The notes under the pieces: model-generated | Databases searched by the model: none | Told to the model about the DNA's origin: nothing | What the model saw: only the letters and a program-made list of their open reading frames with translations | Shown: positions 5,575 through 13,200 of the stretch, piece by piece | How the letters are laid out: every line of letters starts with the position of its first letter | Numbering within the stretch: the first letter of the stretch is position 1 | Position numbers and translations under genes: made by a program | NCBI GenBank assembly: GCA_964528755.1 | Contig: CAZGWN010000077.1 | Location: 1 to 19,199 of the forward strand | Length of the DNA: 19,199 nucleotides | Origin: Raineyella sp964528755 | Lineage (GTDB): Bacteria > Actinomycetota > Actinomycetes > Propionibacteriales > Propionibacteriaceae | Direction of reading: 5' to 3'

Positions 5575-7230
5575 TCAGCGCCGGTCCTCGAGCCGGTCCA
5601 GGTCGTCGGAGTCGACGATACGGTAGCTGTACCCCTGCTCGGCGAGGAACCGCTGCCGGTGCTGGGCGAAGTCCGCGTCGACGGTGTCGCGGGCGACCAC
5701 CGCATAGAACCGGGCGACCTTGTCCCCCGACGGGCGCAGCAGCCGGCCGAGCCGTTGGGCCTCCTCCTGCCGGGATCCGAAGGCGCCGGAGACCTGGATG
5801 GCCACCTCGGCGGTCGGCAGGTCGACGGAGAAGTTGGCGACCTTCGACACCACCAGCAGGTCGATCTGCCCGGACCGGAAGGCGTCGAACAGCTCCTCCC
5901 GGCGCCGGTTCGGGGTCGAGCCCTTGATCAGTGGCGCATCCAGGCGCTCGGCGAGCTCGTCGAGCTGGTCGACGTACTGCCCGATCACCAGGGTCGGGGT
6001 GCCGGCGTTGCGGCGGACCAGGTCGACGATCGCCTCCCGCTTGGTCTCCGAGGACGCCGCCAGCCGGTACTTGACCTCCGGATCCGCCAACGCGTACGCC
6101 AGCCGCTCGTCCTCACTCAGCGTCACCCGCACCTCGATGCACTCGGCCGGCGCGATCCAGCCCTGGTTCTCCAGGTCCTTCCACGGCGCATCGAACCGCT
6201 TCGGGCCGATCAGGGAGAAGACATCGCCCTCGTGACCGTCCTCGCGCACCAGGGTGGCGGTCAGGCCGATCCGGCGCCGCGCCTGCAGATCGGCGGTCAT
6301 CCGGAACACCGGCGCAGGCAGCAGGTGCACCTCGTCGTAGACCACCAGCCCCCAGTCCCGGGCGCTGAACAGCTCCAGATGCGGGTGCACACCGTGGCGC
6401 TTGGTGGTGATCACCTGGTAGGTGGCGATGGTCACCGGGCGGATCTGCTTGACCGCGCCGGAATACTCGCCGATCTCCTCGGGCTTCAGATCCGTACGCC
6501 GCAGCAGTTCGTCGCGCCACTGGCGCGCCGAGACGGTATTGGTGACGAGGATCAGGGTGGTGGCCTGGGCACGGGCCATCGCGGCGGCGCCGACCACCGT
6601 CTTGCCGGCGCCGCAGGGCAACACGACGACGCCGGACCCGCCGCCCCAGAACGAGTCGACGGCCTGCTGCTGATAGGTCCGCAGCGACCAGCCCTCCTCG
6701 ACCAGGGAGATGGGGTGGCGTTCGCCGTCGACGTAACCGGCCAGGTCCTCGGCGGGCCAGCCGAGCTTGAGCAGAACCTGCTTGAGGTGGCCCCGTTCGG
6801 ACGGGTGGACGGCGACCGTCTCGGGGTCGATCACCTCGCCGAGCATCCCGGCGACCTGCTGGGAACTGACCACCTCGGCCATCACCGCGGGATCGGAACT
6901 CGCCAGGACCAGCCCGTGGCCGGGGTGCTTCTCGATCCGCAGCCGGCCGTACCGCTCCATCGTCTCGGCGACGTCCACGAGCAGGGCCGAGGGCACCGGA
7001 TAGCGGGAGTACGTCAGCAGGACGTCGACCACCTGTTCGGCGTCGTGCCCGGCCGCCCGGGCGTTCCACAACCCGAGCGGGGTGAGGCGGTAGGTGTGGA
7101 TGTGCTCGGGGGCACGCTCCAACTCGGCGAACGGTGCGATGGCCAGCCGGCACTCGTCGGCGAGCGGGTGGTCGACCTCCAGCAGCAGCGTACGGTCCGA
7201 CTGCACCACCAGCGGGCCGGGAGCCGTCAT
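5575..7230 (-). CDS. XPB/Ercc3-type DNA repair helicase
   Basis: 551 aa SF2 3'-5' helicase of the bacterial XPB family (mycobacterial Ercc3, Rv0861c type). An N-terminal domain at about 20-110 (LTPLGLWNARAAG, YGRLRIEK) is followed by helicase motifs: Walker A LPCGAGKT 204-211, DEVH 299-302, TATLVRED 324-331 including the XPB-type RED triplet, and motif VI QRLGRLLRP 492-500. Length matches mycobacterial XPB. In bacteria it is a DNA unwinding enzyme with a presumed repair role. The ATG at 7230 overlaps the stop of a 23-codon leader ORF (ATGA), which suggests coupled translation. It probably belongs with the upstream helicase-associated gene. Confidence 0.95.
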   Translation of the reverse strand: MTAPGPLVVQSDRTLLLEVDHPLADECRLAIAPFAELERAPEHIHTYRLTPLGLWNARAAGHDAEQVVDVLLTYSRYPVPSALLVDVAETMERYGRLRIEKHPGHGLVLASSDPAVMAEVVSSQQVAGMLGEVIDPETVAVHPSERGHLKQVLLKLGWPAEDLAGYVDGERHPISLVEEGWSLRTYQQQAVDSFWGGGSGVVVLPCGAGKTVVGAAAMARAQATTLILVTNTVSARQWRDELLRRTDLKPEEIGEYSGAVKQIRPVTIATYQVITTKRHGVHPHLELFSARDWGLVVYDEVHLLPAPVFRMTADLQARRRIGLTATLVREDGHEGDVFSLIGPKRFDAPWKDLENQGWIAPAECIEVRVTLSEDERLAYALADPEVKYRLAASSETKREAIVDLVRRNAGTPTLVIGQYVDQLDELAERLDAPLIKGSTPNRRREELFDAFRSGQIDLLVVSKVANFSVDLPTAEVAIQVSGAFGSRQEEAQRLGRLLRPSGDKVARFYAVVARDTVDADFAQHRQRFLAEQGYSYRIVDSDDLDRLEDRR

Positions 7231-7298
7231 CGGACGGCCCCGCGCCGGAGGTGCCTGCAGGTTCCGCGCGGATTCGGGAACGGAGGTACGTGGGACAT
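7227..7298 (-). CDS. Possible 23-aa leader ORF of XPB helicase
   Basis: ATG at 7298, 23 codons, stop TGA at 7229-7227 overlapping the XPB start as ATGA. The peptide begins MSHVPPFPNPRGTC and ends RHLRRGAVR. Its ATG sits 7 bases after CAGAAT, the spacing of a leaderless start. XPB itself has no good ribosome binding site right before its ATG. It may be a translated leader that delivers ribosomes to XPB. The peptide shows no known motif and may have no function of its own. Confidence 0.35.
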   Translation of the reverse strand: MSHVPPFPNPRGTCRHLRRGAVR

Positions 7299-7305
7299 GG
7301 GCCCC

Positions 7306-7311
7306 ATTCTG
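7306..7311 (-). promoter_or_regulatory. -10 hexamer CAGAAT upstream of XPB leader ORF
   Basis: Minus-strand CAGAAT, 7 bases, then the ATG at 7298. It implies a promoter between the helicase-associated gene and XPB. Confidence 0.4.
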
Positions 7312-7338
7312 GCACCGTCGGGCAAGAGTGCGGCAACC

Positions 7339-9330
7339 TCAGCCGAGGCTGGCGACGATCCGCTCGGCCAACTCGCTGACCTGCTCCGGCCCGGGCAACT
7401 CCGGCCGCGGCGGGGCCTGGCGGGGCCGGGCACGGACCCTCGGCCGGGAGGTGAGCAGGTGGCCCTGGGAGTCCTCCGCGGCGGGGGACAGACCCAGGTC
7501 ATGCAGCAGTGCGACGACCTCCTCGGCGTCGGCGTCGGCCACGATCACCCCGGGGGCGAGCCGACGCATGCCCAGGGCGGCGGCCTCGGGGCGGGACAGC
7601 ACCTGCGCGATGATCGCCTCGTCATCGGTCTGCACCCAGGCCCCGACCGTGCCGACCCGGACCCGGCCGTGCCGCCGCGCGACGTCGCTGACGAGGTACT
7701 CCAGCGGTTGCGGCACCCCGGTGGAGGAGTGCTCGGCGAGCCAGCCCAGCACCCGGTCGGCGGTCCAGCCGGCGTCGAAGGCCCGCCGCAGGGTGGTCGC
7801 CGAGAAGCGGAACACCCCGCCCGCACCACGGGACTCCTGGGTCGCGAACAGGCGGATCACCCGCCCGACCTCGTGGTGCAGCGGCCCCGGCGCCACAGCG
7901 GTGAGGTCGGACTGGAGGATGAGTTCCTCGACGGGTTCGGGGAACTGGGCGGCCAGCTCCGGTGACGGACCGGTCTCCTCCCCGGCGGCGACCGCCATCA
8001 GCTCGGTCACCGCGTCCAGCGCCTGCAGCCCGAGCCAGCCGGCCTCGGCCCACCACTGCGCGCTCAACTCGGCCAGGTCAACCTGGTGGGCCAGCGCCGG
8101 TCGATGCCAGGCATACGCGTCGGCCAGCCGGGCCGGATCGAGTCCCTCGCCCGGCGACACCTCGTCGGCCAGTGCGGCCAGCCCGCGGCGCAGCTCCACC
8201 GCGGCCCGCCAGTCGGCCTCGCCGCCCAGCGCGTGTGCCTTGGGCCGGGCCGCCCACGCGTACCAGCGGGGGGTCGCCAGCCAGACCCGCACCAGGTCGT
8301 CCCACCGGTCGACGGCCGAGCGGTCCAGCCACTGGTCGAGGGCGGAGGTTGCCAGGAGCGTCTCGCCGTTGACCTGGTTGACCAGGCCGGCGGCCCAGGC
8401 GAGCTCCACCACGAACACGGCGTACGTGTGCGACTCGACCGGCCGCGTCGACGGGAGGCGCAGCAGCGACACCACCGCGGACAGATCCTTGGCGGACAGG
8501 CTGCCGTCGCGCAGCAGGTGGACGTCGAGGTCGGGCAAGGACGACGCGTACTGCTCCAGGTCACGCAGCAGGGTGATCGCAGCGCCCACCCCGGCCCGGT
8601 TGATCAGCTCGGGACGGCGGCGGTGGCCCGACCCGAGCGGCGGCGGTGTCGGGGAGGGCAGCTCACGCACGAGCCGACCGCCGCGCAGGTGGCGGGCGAC
8701 CTCACGCGGCATCACCACGGTGTCCCGGTCCAGCGGGTGGAGCAGCCCGTGGGCCAGCGCCACCTCCACCGGCGTGGTGGCGGTGTCCACGCTCACCGTA
8801 CGGTCGGCGTTGCGGAGCCGGCCGGTCGGCGGGCCCCAGACGAGTTCGTTGAGCAGGGGCCGGACCACGTCGCCGGCCTCGGCGAGGGCATGCTCGATCT
8901 GGTCCGGGCTGATCGGGTGAGGGGAGGGGTCGGCCAACCCGGCCGGCCACGGCCCGAACGCCGCCCGGAGCGGCACGACCAGGTGCAGCTCACCGTCCGG
9001 ACCCCACAGCAGGGCCCGGGCGCGCAGGTCGGCCAGCCCCCGGCGGACGGCGAGTTCGTCGGCCGAGCCGAGCACCTCCTGGACCCGGGCGGCGCTCACT
9101 GCATCGGGCAGGGCCGCGAGGGCCTCGGCGATCACCCGCTGCCAGGCATTGAGGCGGTGCAGAGCGTGCTGGACCGAGCCGGCGGTGGTCACTCGCGACA
9201 GCAGATCGGCGAAGGACTGCGGGGGAGGGGTGCACAGATCGGGCCGGGTCTTCAGCAGGGTCGTGAAGGCCTGCTCGTCCCAGGTCCGCAGGACCTCGGC
9301 GAGGCTCCGCGGCGCGGGAGGACGGGTCAT
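7339..9330 (-). CDS. Helicase-associated (Helicase_C_3) domain protein
   Basis: 663 aa protein of the actinobacterial family found beside XPB (Rv0862c-like). The N-terminus MTRPPAPRSLAEVLRTWDE is typical. The middle shows winged-helix-like segments, and residues about 470-590 form a Helicase_C_3-type domain (LILQSDLTAVAPGPL, FRFSATTLRRAFDAG, VPQPLEYLVSDVARRHGRVRVG). It has no Walker A or DEAD box, so it is not itself a helicase. A role as DNA-binding or accessory partner of XPB is inference. The proline/arginine-rich stretch near the C-terminus looks like a linker. The ATG at 9330 overlaps the stop of the upstream membrane-protein gene as ATGA, so the two are translationally coupled. Confidence 0.85.
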   Translation of the reverse strand: MTRPPAPRSLAEVLRTWDEQAFTTLLKTRPDLCTPPPQSFADLLSRVTTAGSVQHALHRLNAWQRVIAEALAALPDAVSAARVQEVLGSADELAVRRGLADLRARALLWGPDGELHLVVPLRAAFGPWPAGLADPSPHPISPDQIEHALAEAGDVVRPLLNELVWGPPTGRLRNADRTVSVDTATTPVEVALAHGLLHPLDRDTVVMPREVARHLRGGRLVRELPSPTPPPLGSGHRRRPELINRAGVGAAITLLRDLEQYASSLPDLDVHLLRDGSLSAKDLSAVVSLLRLPSTRPVESHTYAVFVVELAWAAGLVNQVNGETLLATSALDQWLDRSAVDRWDDLVRVWLATPRWYAWAARPKAHALGGEADWRAAVELRRGLAALADEVSPGEGLDPARLADAYAWHRPALAHQVDLAELSAQWWAEAGWLGLQALDAVTELMAVAAGEETGPSPELAAQFPEPVEELILQSDLTAVAPGPLHHEVGRVIRLFATQESRGAGGVFRFSATTLRRAFDAGWTADRVLGWLAEHSSTGVPQPLEYLVSDVARRHGRVRVGTVGAWVQTDDEAIIAQVLSRPEAAALGMRRLAPGVIVADADAEEVVALLHDLGLSPAAEDSQGHLLTSRPRVRARPRQAPPRPELPGPEQVSELAERIVASLG

Positions 9331-10172
9331 GGGCGATCCTGCGGGTCGCGGTGGAAATCGGACGGCGGCGGCCAGTTCTGCCGCTGTGTCACGTCCGGCG
9401 GCGCCCAGGTGGTGGGCGGTGTGTCCCGGCGCCGGCGTTCGGCCTCCACCGCGGAGCGTTCCCGGACGAACCAGGTGGCACACACCACGCCGTACACCAT
9501 GCCGACCACTCGGCCCAGACCGGCGAGCAGATCCCAGCTCTGCCCGACCAGGAGGGTGAGCACGAACAGGCCCAGCAGCAGGCCGGCCACCGTGCGCGAC
9601 AGGGTCGCCGCGGCGGGCAGCACGGTCGGCCGGGTGGCCACCACGGCGGCGCCGGCGAGGACGAAGGCGACCACCCACGGGCCGGTGAACGCGCCCAGCA
9701 CGAACAGTGCCGGCGGCAGCAACAGCCACAGGGTCGCCTGTTCGCGCGCATCCAGATCGGGGTGGGGAACGATCGGGGGGAGCTGGGCCGGGCCCGGGTA
9801 GGGCGGCGCCGGCTCCGGTGCCGGTGCCGGTGCCGACGGCGGGGCGGGGGCGTCGGGAAGGTTCCGGCCGTGGGTGGCGCGCCAGGCGGATCCGCCCGCG
9901 AGGCTCGGGGCCCCGGGCAGTCCGGACCCCCCGCCCCGTACGGAGAACGGGGCCCGCGGGTCGCGGGTCGGACCGGCCTCGGGGACGAGATCGCCCAGCG
10001 GGGCGACCACCTCGGCGGGCGGGGAGAACTGGGGCCGTCCGCCCGGGGGCTGCGTCGGGGGGTCGAGCACGACCGTGGCCGTGCCCTCGACCCGGTCGAT
10101 GCCGTCGGGCGGCAGAAACTCGGAGGGCGGCACCACGGGCGCATACTCCGGACCGTCCTGCCATGTCGCCAT
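9327..10172 (-). CDS. Proline-rich membrane protein, unknown function
   Basis: 281 aa. Residues 1-140 are hydrophilic and very rich in proline, glycine and alanine, with a PAPPSAPAPAPEPAPP run near 108-123, as in disordered cytoplasmic tails. Hydrophobic segments at about 148-178 (long enough for a hairpin), 195-211 and 214-236 predict three or four membrane passes, followed by a charged cytoplasmic end (VRERSAVEAERRRRD). I do not recognise a family. The start MATWQDGPEY is preferred because a TAAGAT hexamer lies 7 bases upstream and the longer reading adds low-complexity arginine-rich sequence; MAGMATW four codons earlier is the alternative. It overlaps the helicase-associated gene by ATGA. 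Confidence 0.75.
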   Translation of the reverse strand: MATWQDGPEYAPVVPPSEFLPPDGIDRVEGTATVVLDPPTQPPGGRPQFSPPAEVVAPLGDLVPEAGPTRDPRAPFSVRGGGSGLPGAPSLAGGSAWRATHGRNLPDAPAPPSAPAPAPEPAPPYPGPAQLPPIVPHPDLDAREQATLWLLLPPALFVLGAFTGPWVVAFVLAGAAVVATRPTVLPAAATLSRTVAGLLLGLFVLTLLVGQSWDLLAGLGRVVGMVYGVVCATWFVRERSAVEAERRRRDTPPTTWAPPDVTQRQNWPPPSDFHRDPQDRP

Positions 10173-10179
10173 GCCGGCC

Positions 10180-10185
10180 ATCTTA
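10180..10185 (-). promoter_or_regulatory. -10 hexamer TAAGAT, leaderless start of membrane protein gene
   Basis: Minus-strand TAAGAT, 7 bases, then ATG at 10172. A good match to TANNNT and likely the promoter of the 9327-10172 and 7339-9330 operon. Confidence 0.5.
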
Positions 10186-10252
10186 GCCGGGGGCCTGCGG
10201 TGCCCGGGGTCGGCCGGGACCCCGAATCGCTGGCGCCGCGCGGCTCGGCAGG

Positions 10253-10258
10253 TATGCT
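10253..10258 (+). promoter_or_regulatory. -10 hexamer TATGCT, promoter of cold-shock gene
   Basis: TATGCT fits TANNNT. If used, it gives a 5' leader of about 113 nt before the GTG at 10377. Long leaders are common for cold-shock genes, and this one contains a possible CCGCCC/GGGCGG hairpin. Confidence 0.4.
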
Positions 10259-10376
10259 GGGGTTTCCGGATCCCGCCCACGGATCGTTTCCGGGCGGCCG
10301 GACTTCCCGCGCGCCGGACAACGTACGCGGACGGGCCGCCATCGACCACGCACCCGACGAGTCAAGTGAGGTTGTT

Positions 10377-10760
10377 GTGCCCACAGGGAAGGTACGGTTC
10401 TACGACGCCGACAAGGGCTTCGGGTTCCTGACCAAGGATGGCGGCGGGGACGTCTACGTACGCTCGTCGGCCCTGCCCGCCGGAGTCACTTCGCTGAGGC
10501 CCGGACAACGCGTCGAGTTCGGAGTCATCGAGGGGCGACGCGGCGAGCAGGCGCTCAGCCTGCAACTGGTCGACAAGCCCGTCTCGGTGGCCAAGGCGGC
10601 GCGCAAGAAGCCCGAGGACATGGCGGTGATCACCGAGGACCTGATCCGGATGCTCGACCATCTGGCCGCCAGCTATCGGCGTGGGCGCTACCCGGATGCC
10701 AAGTCGGCCGAGCGTACGGCGCATCTGCTGCGCGGCATCGCCGACGAACTCGAGCTGTGA
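10377..10760 (+). CDS. Cold-shock domain protein with C-terminal extension (CspB/Rv0871-like)
   Basis: 127 aa. Residues 1-66 form a cold-shock domain that binds single-stranded nucleic acid: MPTGKVRFYD, RNP-1 KGFGFL (13-18), RNP-2-like DVYVRSS (25-31) and GQRVEFGVIEGRRGEQALSL. Unlike classical 67-aa Csp proteins it carries an extra helical tail of about 55 residues (PEDMAVITEDLIRMLDHL, SAERTAHLLRGIADELEL), as in the mycobacterial Rv0871 type. The GTG at 10377 gives the family N-terminus, with GTGAGG 5 bases before it. It probably acts as an RNA chaperone, but cold induction is not shown. DUF3027 follows after 25 bases. Confidence 0.93.
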   Translation: MPTGKVRFYDADKGFGFLTKDGGGDVYVRSSALPAGVTSLRPGQRVEFGVIEGRRGEQALSLQLVDKPVSVAKAARKKPEDMAVITEDLIRMLDHLAASYRRGRYPDAKSAERTAHLLRGIADELEL

Positions 10761-10773
10761 GGGTGGGCCGGGC

Positions 10774-10779
10774 AGGAGG
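10774..10779 (+). promoter_or_regulatory. Ribosome binding site of DUF3027 gene (AGGAGG)
   Basis: AGGAGG 6 bases before ATG at 10786. It decides between three closely spaced in-frame ATGs (10786, 10789, 10798). Confidence 0.6.
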
Positions 10780-10785
10780 CGTGAG

Positions 10786-11604
10786 ATGATGACGCACATG
10801 GCTGTCTCCGGTTCCTCCGACCCCGCCCGTCGCCCGTCCCGGGTCAAGCTCGACCCGGCCTGCGCGGAGGCCGTCGAGCCGGCCCGGGAGGCGGCGCTGG
10901 CCAGTTCCGGCACGCACGCCGTCGGTGAGCACCTGGGCGTGGTCCCCGAGGCCGACCGGGTGGCCACCCACCTGTTCGCCTGCACCCACCCCGGCTACCG
11001 CGGATGGCGATGGAATGTGACGGTCGTCCGGGCCTCCCGGGCCAAGGTCGTCACCGTCGACGAGGTCGCACTGCTGCCCGGCGAGGACGCCCTGCTGGCG
11101 CCGCGCTGGGTGCCGTGGGCCGAACGGATCCGCCCCGAGGACGTCACCGCGGGCAAGCTCATGCCGACCGCGCCGGAAGACCCCCGCCTCGAGCCCGGCT
11201 ACACCGGCGGGGAACGGGCCGCCGGCACCGACCCGGCGGAGGCCTCGCAGATCCGGGCCGTGGTCGCCGAACTCGGGTTGGGCCGCGAGCGGGTGCTCTC
11301 CCCGTACGGGCGCTCGGAGGCCGCTGTCCGCTGGCTGTCCGGCGACGGCGGACCGGACAACCCGATGAGCCGCCAGGCGCCCGGGCCGTGTGTGGCGTGC
11401 GGGTACTTCGTCCGGCTCCAGGGCAGCCTCGGCGAGATCTTCGGGGTGTGCGCGAACGAGATGTCACCGTCCGACGGTCGGGTCGTCGCGGTCGACCACG
11501 GCTGCGGCGCGCATTCCGATGTCGTGCCCGACGACGGTGCCGGCGACCTGCCGGCGCCGGTGTGGGACACCATCACGCTGGCCGAGGGCTCGCTCTTCGA
11601 CTGA
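10786..11604 (+). CDS. DUF3027 family protein
   Basis: 272 aa actinobacterial protein of unknown function. The family core is clear: GYRGWRWNVTVVRASRAKVVTVDEVALLPGEDALLAPRWVPWAERI, then the C-terminal CVACGYFVRLQGSLGEIFGVCANEMSPSDGRVV and DHGCGAHSDV. Cys202, Cys205, Cys222 and Cys240, with His238 and His243 nearby, look like a metal (probably zinc) site, although I cannot confirm metal binding. The start at 10786 is set by AGGAGG. It lies 25 bases after the cold-shock gene and is likely co-transcribed with it. Confidence 0.88.
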   Translation: MMTHMAVSGSSDPARRPSRVKLDPACAEAVEPAREAALASSGTHAVGEHLGVVPEADRVATHLFACTHPGYRGWRWNVTVVRASRAKVVTVDEVALLPGEDALLAPRWVPWAERIRPEDVTAGKLMPTAPEDPRLEPGYTGGERAAGTDPAEASQIRAVVAELGLGRERVLSPYGRSEAAVRWLSGDGGPDNPMSRQAPGPCVACGYFVRLQGSLGEIFGVCANEMSPSDGRVVAVDHGCGAHSDVVPDDGAGDLPAPVWDTITLAEGSLFD

Positions 11605-11650
11605 TCGTCCGGCGCCTTCGGCGTGCAACGTCGGCGACATGCGCGGACCC

Positions 11651-11656
11651 TAGGCT
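11651..11656 (+). promoter_or_regulatory. -10 hexamer TAGGCT, leaderless start of NCS2 permease
   Basis: TAGGCT, 7 bases (GTCCGCC), then ATG at 11664, with no Shine-Dalgarno. Confidence 0.5.
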
Positions 11657-11663
11657 GTCCGCC

Positions 11664-13175
11664 ATGGACACTCGTGCAGCCGCCACGGCGGACAGCCCCG
11701 GCACCGACCGCGGATTCCTGGATCGTTGGTTCGAGATCTCCCGGCGGGGTTCGACCGTCGGCCGCGAGATCCGCGGTGGACTCGTCACCTTCTTCGCGAT
11801 GGCCTACATCATCGCGCTCAACCCGCTGATCATCGGCACCAGCCCCGACAAGAACGGCAACCTCATCAGCGGGCAGCCGTACCTGGACGCGGCCGGCGCC
11901 CCGATCGAGGCGAACCTCAACGCGTCCATCGCCATGGTCGCCGCGGCGACCGCCCTGATCGCCGGGGTGATGACGTTCCTGATGGGTGCCTGGGCCCGCT
12001 ACCCGCTGGCGCTGGCCGCCGGCCTCGGTCTGAACGCGCTGGTGGCGTACGTGATCGCCCCGACGATGACCTGGCCACAGGCGATGGGGATGATCCTGCT
12101 CGAGGGCATCGTGGTGCTCATCCTCGTGCTGACCGGGTTCCGGGCCGCGGTGTTCCGGGCGGTGCCCCGGCACCTGCGCGCCGCCATCAGCGTCGGCATC
12201 GGCCTGTTCATCACCTTCGTCGGCCTGGTGGACGGCGGCATCGTCCGGCCCGCCCAGGGCACCCCGGTCCAGCTCGGCGTCAGCGGCAGCCTGGTCGGCT
12301 GGCCGGTGGCGATCTTCGTGATCGGCTTCATCCTCGGCGGGGTGCTCTACCTGCGCAAGGTCCGTGGCGCGCTGCTCATCTCGGTGATCGCCTCGACCGT
12401 GCTGGCGGTCATCGTCGAGGCCGTCGGTCACCTCGGCGCGGGGACCGACGAGAACCCGACCGGGTGGGTGGGCAATGTGCCCTCCACCAACCGGCTGGTC
12501 GACGTGCCGAACCTGTCCCTGCTCGGCCGGACCGACCCCTTCGGCGCCTTCGGCGGGGTCGGGGTCGCCGGCGCGATCGGTCTGATCATGCTCATCTTCT
12601 CGCTGCTGCTGGCCGACTTCTTCGACACCATGGGCACGGTCGTGGCCGTCGGCCAGGAGGGCGACCTGCTCGACGAGGAGGGCAACCCGCCGCACCTGCG
12701 GGAGATCCTCCTGGTGGACTCGCTGGCCGCCATCGCCGGTGGCGCCGGATCGACCTCGTCCAACACCTCCTACGTCGAGTCGGTGTCGGGCGTCGCCGAG
12801 GGGGCCCGGACGGGCCTGGCGTCGGTGGTCACCGGGGTGGCCTTCCTGCTGGCGGTCTTCCTCGCCCCGCTCGTCAACGCCGTGCCCGCCGAGGCGGTCA
12901 GCCCCGTCCTGGTCATCGTCGGTGTCCTGATGATGGGATCGGTCACCCAGGTCGACTGGAGCCGCGTCGACCAGGCGCTGCCGGCCTTCCTCACCATCGC
13001 GTTGATGCCCTTCGCCTACTCCATCACCGTGGGCATCGGGGCCGGGTTTGTGATGTACGTGGTCATGCAGATCGCCATCGGCAAGGCCCGCAAGGTCCAC
13101 CCGCTGATGTGGGTCGTGGCGGCGATGTTCGTGGTGTACTTCGCCCAGGGCGCGATCAACGGCCTGCTGAGTTGA
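11664..13175 (+). CDS. NCS2 family purine permease (AzgA/PbuG-like)
   Basis: 503 aa polytopic inner-membrane transporter of the NCS2/AzgA group (hypoxanthine-guanine-adenine uptake, proton-coupled in characterised members). The N-terminal cytoplasmic segment FLDRWFEISRRGSTVGREIRGG leads into the first helix (LVTFFAMAYIIALNP). The group signatures ADFFDTMGTVVAVG (317-330) and GGAGSTSSNTSYVESVSGVAEG (359-380) are intact. About a dozen or more hydrophobic helices are expected. Which purine is carried cannot be told from sequence. It has its own TAGGCT hexamer and lies 60 bases after DUF3027. Confidence 0.93.
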   Translation: MDTRAAATADSPGTDRGFLDRWFEISRRGSTVGREIRGGLVTFFAMAYIIALNPLIIGTSPDKNGNLISGQPYLDAAGAPIEANLNASIAMVAAATALIAGVMTFLMGAWARYPLALAAGLGLNALVAYVIAPTMTWPQAMGMILLEGIVVLILVLTGFRAAVFRAVPRHLRAAISVGIGLFITFVGLVDGGIVRPAQGTPVQLGVSGSLVGWPVAIFVIGFILGGVLYLRKVRGALLISVIASTVLAVIVEAVGHLGAGTDENPTGWVGNVPSTNRLVDVPNLSLLGRTDPFGAFGGVGVAGAIGLIMLIFSLLLADFFDTMGTVVAVGQEGDLLDEEGNPPHLREILLVDSLAAIAGGAGSTSSNTSYVESVSGVAEGARTGLASVVTGVAFLLAVFLAPLVNAVPAEAVSPVLVIVGVLMMGSVTQVDWSRVDQALPAFLTIALMPFAYSITVGIGAGFVMYVVMQIAIGKARKVHPLMWVVAAMFVVYFAQGAINGLLS

Positions 13176-13188
13176 GGCCGCGCACCAC

Positions 13189-13194
13189 TACAGT
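13189..13194 (+). promoter_or_regulatory. -10 hexamer TACAGT, leaderless start of AAA+ gene
   Basis: TACAGT, 6 bases (GGCCCC), then GTG at 13201, with no Shine-Dalgarno. Confidence 0.5.
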
Positions 13195-13200
13195 GGCCCC

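Noticed and set aside
5659..7965. Plus-strand ORF of 768 codons
   Set aside because: Antisense to the XPB helicase and the helicase-associated gene; no motifs.
11613..11623. CGCC-TTC-GGCG hairpin after DUF3027
   Set aside because: The stem is only 4 bp with no T-tract, too weak to call a terminator.
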